From the NCBI GenBank assembly GCA_944470555.2, contig OX104130.1:64919160-64983159 (forward strand): a DNA stretch of 64,000 bases, written 5' to 3'. The notes under the pieces are model-generated. The model made no database searches. It saw only the letters and a list, made by a program, of their open reading frames with translations, and was not told where the DNA came from. The stretch comes from Heterobilharzia americana. Its lineage: Eukaryota; Platyhelminthes; Trematoda; Strigeidida; Schistosomatidae. The position numbers and the translations under genes were made by a program. Shown piece by piece: positions 62,175 through 64,000 of this stretch; positions within the stretch are counted from its first letter, which is position 1, and each line of letters opens with the position of its first letter.

Positions 62175-62700
62175 CAATAAATGCAGAGTTCGAATACCTT
62201 TAGAAGTACTTCTTTGGAACTGCTGTCCCCGAAGATTCATAGCAAAAAACATGGAGTAAAAATAGCGACTGTTCCTAAAGAAATCTTATTCATGAACATT
62301 GAGTTCAAGGTGGACAACTCAGCAGAACTAATAAACAATCACCTTTCTGAGACGTTTGAAAAAACATTGTGTACTGCTGAATTGCAGATGGTCCTCTTTA
62401 GCCGAAAGTTGATTCAAGGAGGCACGAAAGATAAAATGTTCCCTTTTGGCCACACCTGTATATGTTTATCAACTCACCAGCTTTTGTAGAGCTGAGTGTT
62501 TACACCACATAAAAAGCAATCTTTCCAAACTCATCTCCGAGCACTATTCTGTTTGCTTTTTTAGAGTACACAAGTCAAGCAACAGTTCTGTCCTGGACCA
62601 TTTAATCAACTCCGGTTATTTCGTTTTCCTAAAGTCTTACTTCAAATTCCCATACAAAGTCGAGCCCAACAGCTCAAAAGAAGTGTGGATTTGTCACTGA
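62175..62700 (+). mobile_element. Penelope-like element 3' fragment
   Basis: Two overlapping + frames (62181-62489 and 62446-62700) contain EFKVDNSAELINNHLSETFE, then YVYQLTSFCRAECLHHIKSN, KLISEHYSVCFF and a long C-terminal stretch ending at TGA 62698-62700. The layout is RT C-terminus plus GIY-YIG nuclease with a one-base frameshift near 62460. It is related to the fragment at 6140-6480. Confidence 0.72.
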
Positions 62701-63235
62701 TGTACAACAAAACACCACTGAATAAGTAATAAAGTCAGCATGAAACTGTGTGAATTGATTTCAACCTTTGTATAAATGTCTTTTCGGCTCAATCTCTGAA
62801 CTAATATTCTACAGCTAATGATCTCAAAGCAGATTGGCACCACTCATGTTTCATTAAATATGCAAAACAGTCAACTAGTCTATATGATTACCTTCATTGT
62901 CTAATTGATTACGGCAACCCTATGGTTTTCAAATTAATTAGTCATATAGCCGAATACAGAATGAATGGATATTATGAAGACTGACCAGTCTTAATTAACG
63001 TGTATAATTCACAAAGGTAACTTCACTTATTGAATCATAAGTATCACTAAAGTATCTAATAAACTAAAACAGCTGAAAATGTATTATCGGTATATTGTTT
63101 ACTTTTGTAACCAATTAATGATCTAGCCCAAGACTTAGAAAATGGTCAATTTAACACTTCCTCTACTACTCTCAAGTTAAACTTTTAATGGGTAAATGCC
63201 ATGAGATTGTTCAGTCATTTTAGTGCACTTTTTAG

Positions 63236-63356
63236 TAGAAATGAAAGCTTATGGGCAGTCATGGAACCAGGTTGAAAAGACTGCAGAGAACAGAGTGCAA
63301 TGGAGGCTTGCTACTGAAGCCCTATGATCCACTAGGAACCTAAGGGACAAATAATA
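63236..63356 (+). mobile_element. RTE/SR2-like LINE, 3'-end stub
   Basis: gaaatgaaagcttatgggcagtcatgg...gaaccTAAgggacaaataataaa is nearly identical in layout to the last 120 bp of the copy ending at 46575 (ggagccaggttgaaaaggctgcagagaacagagtgcaatggaggc). It is an extreme 5' truncation with the same short A/T-rich tail. Confidence 0.88.
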
Positions 63357-63639
63357 AATTAGTAGCACTTGGCATTACCTACTGCATTCTAACAGATCTA
63401 TAAACATATAACTTGGTGGCAAAAAGATTAAAAGCCTACATAACAATCCAGTGGTTTTTGTTTTAACTCTCATTTAACCCATGAGACAGAATGAATTATC
63501 ACTGATTCGTTATTTCATATTATCATCAGAAAAAAAATGTTTACAGTTAATAATTTTGCTCTTTTCTATGCTATGTAGATGATGTTAGAAAAAAAAATGA
63601 AGCTATTAATTTCTATGTAACATAATAACCAACTGATGC

Positions 63640-63770
63640 TGGGTGACGATTGAAGGTGAAATGGAAATTTGGGCCGCGGTATGATTAGAACCAATCACCA
63701 CCAGGTTGCTATTCCAGTGCTTTACCAACTGGTCAGCGAGACTCAGTTGCTGAATAGATTTTTATTTCAT
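63640..63770 (-). repeat. tRNA-derived SINE-like fragment (family C)
   Basis: On the minus strand: ctgaccagttggtaaagcactgg (A-box-like), then ggtggtgattggttctaatcataccg (B-box-like ggttctaatca). No hammerhead seen. A weaker relative may lie at about 11700-11800. Confidence 0.5.
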
Positions 63771-63904
63771 TTCAATCACTAAGGCTTCTGCCCAACTGCT
63801 ATGTGAATTCGTAGTGTTACTGTTTCTAGATTGTACTCACACTGGCTATTCAGTCAGAACTTCTCATCCAAATCCAAATCTACTTGAATTAGAGAGACGG
63901 GGCA

Positions 63905-64000
63905 TCATACTGATATTTTACTGATTTCGAGTTGGTATTCATCAGTTGAAGAACCGCTGAAAACCGTGAAGCATTGTGCAGCTGCTTCATCCTAGTGTAG
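63905..64000 (-). repeat. Family B hammerhead-like repeat, cut by the window end
   Basis: The + strand reads ttgaagaaccgctgaaaaccgtgaagcattgtgcagctgcttc, the reverse of the family B 3' block seen at 42797 and 31690. The core would lie beyond base 64000. Confidence 0.5.

Overview
The window looks like Schistosoma (blood fluke) genomic DNA. It is AT-rich, has huge introns, and is packed with degenerate retroelements: tRNA-headed repeats carrying hammerhead-ribozyme motifs (the SM-alpha type known from schistosomes), Penelope-like elements, an RTE/SR2-like LINE and a CR1/Jockey-type LINE. I cannot fix the species from sequence alone.

Two host genes can be supported, both partial and convergent. 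(1) A cadherin-superfamily receptor on the + strand. Four phase-compatible exons at 726-1487, 21123-21579, 27842-27933 and 32077-32238 encode the last two extracellular cadherin repeats, one transmembrane helix and a cytoplasmic tail. The 5' part lies before base 1. The tail reading frame stops at 32238, but a 221-codon ORF in the -1 frame continues to 32900 and ends with a class I PDZ-ligand-like C-terminus. This may be a single-base indel, an unrecognised short intron or an alternative C-terminus. (2) An engrailed homeobox gene on the - strand. Exons at 52525-52405, 48842-48740 and 43714-43595 splice in frame to give the pre-homeodomain linker, a complete 60-residue homeodomain and the conserved C-terminal EH5 block. 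The N-terminal exon(s) were not found and probably lie beyond base 64000.

Layout: 1-32900 is the cadherin gene. Its 19.6-kb intron holds Penelope-like fragments, a foldback repeat and a near-complete antisense RTE-like LINE (16.2-19.5 kb). 32.9-43.6 kb is intergenic with hammerhead repeats. 43.6-52.5 kb is engrailed, whose last intron contains a second, 5'-truncated RTE-like LINE (44.2-46.6 kb) and a Penelope-like RT fragment (47.0-48.1 kb). 52.7-64 kb lies upstream of the known engrailed exons and holds a CR1/Jockey-type LINE, four further retroelement fragments, a LINE 3' end and more hammerhead repeats.

The two genes are functionally independent: one is a cell-surface adhesion or signalling protein, the other a nuclear transcription factor. 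The other clear theme is self-cleaving RNA. Three distinct repeat families with hammerhead-like cores occur in this one window, some arranged as ~315-bp dimers.
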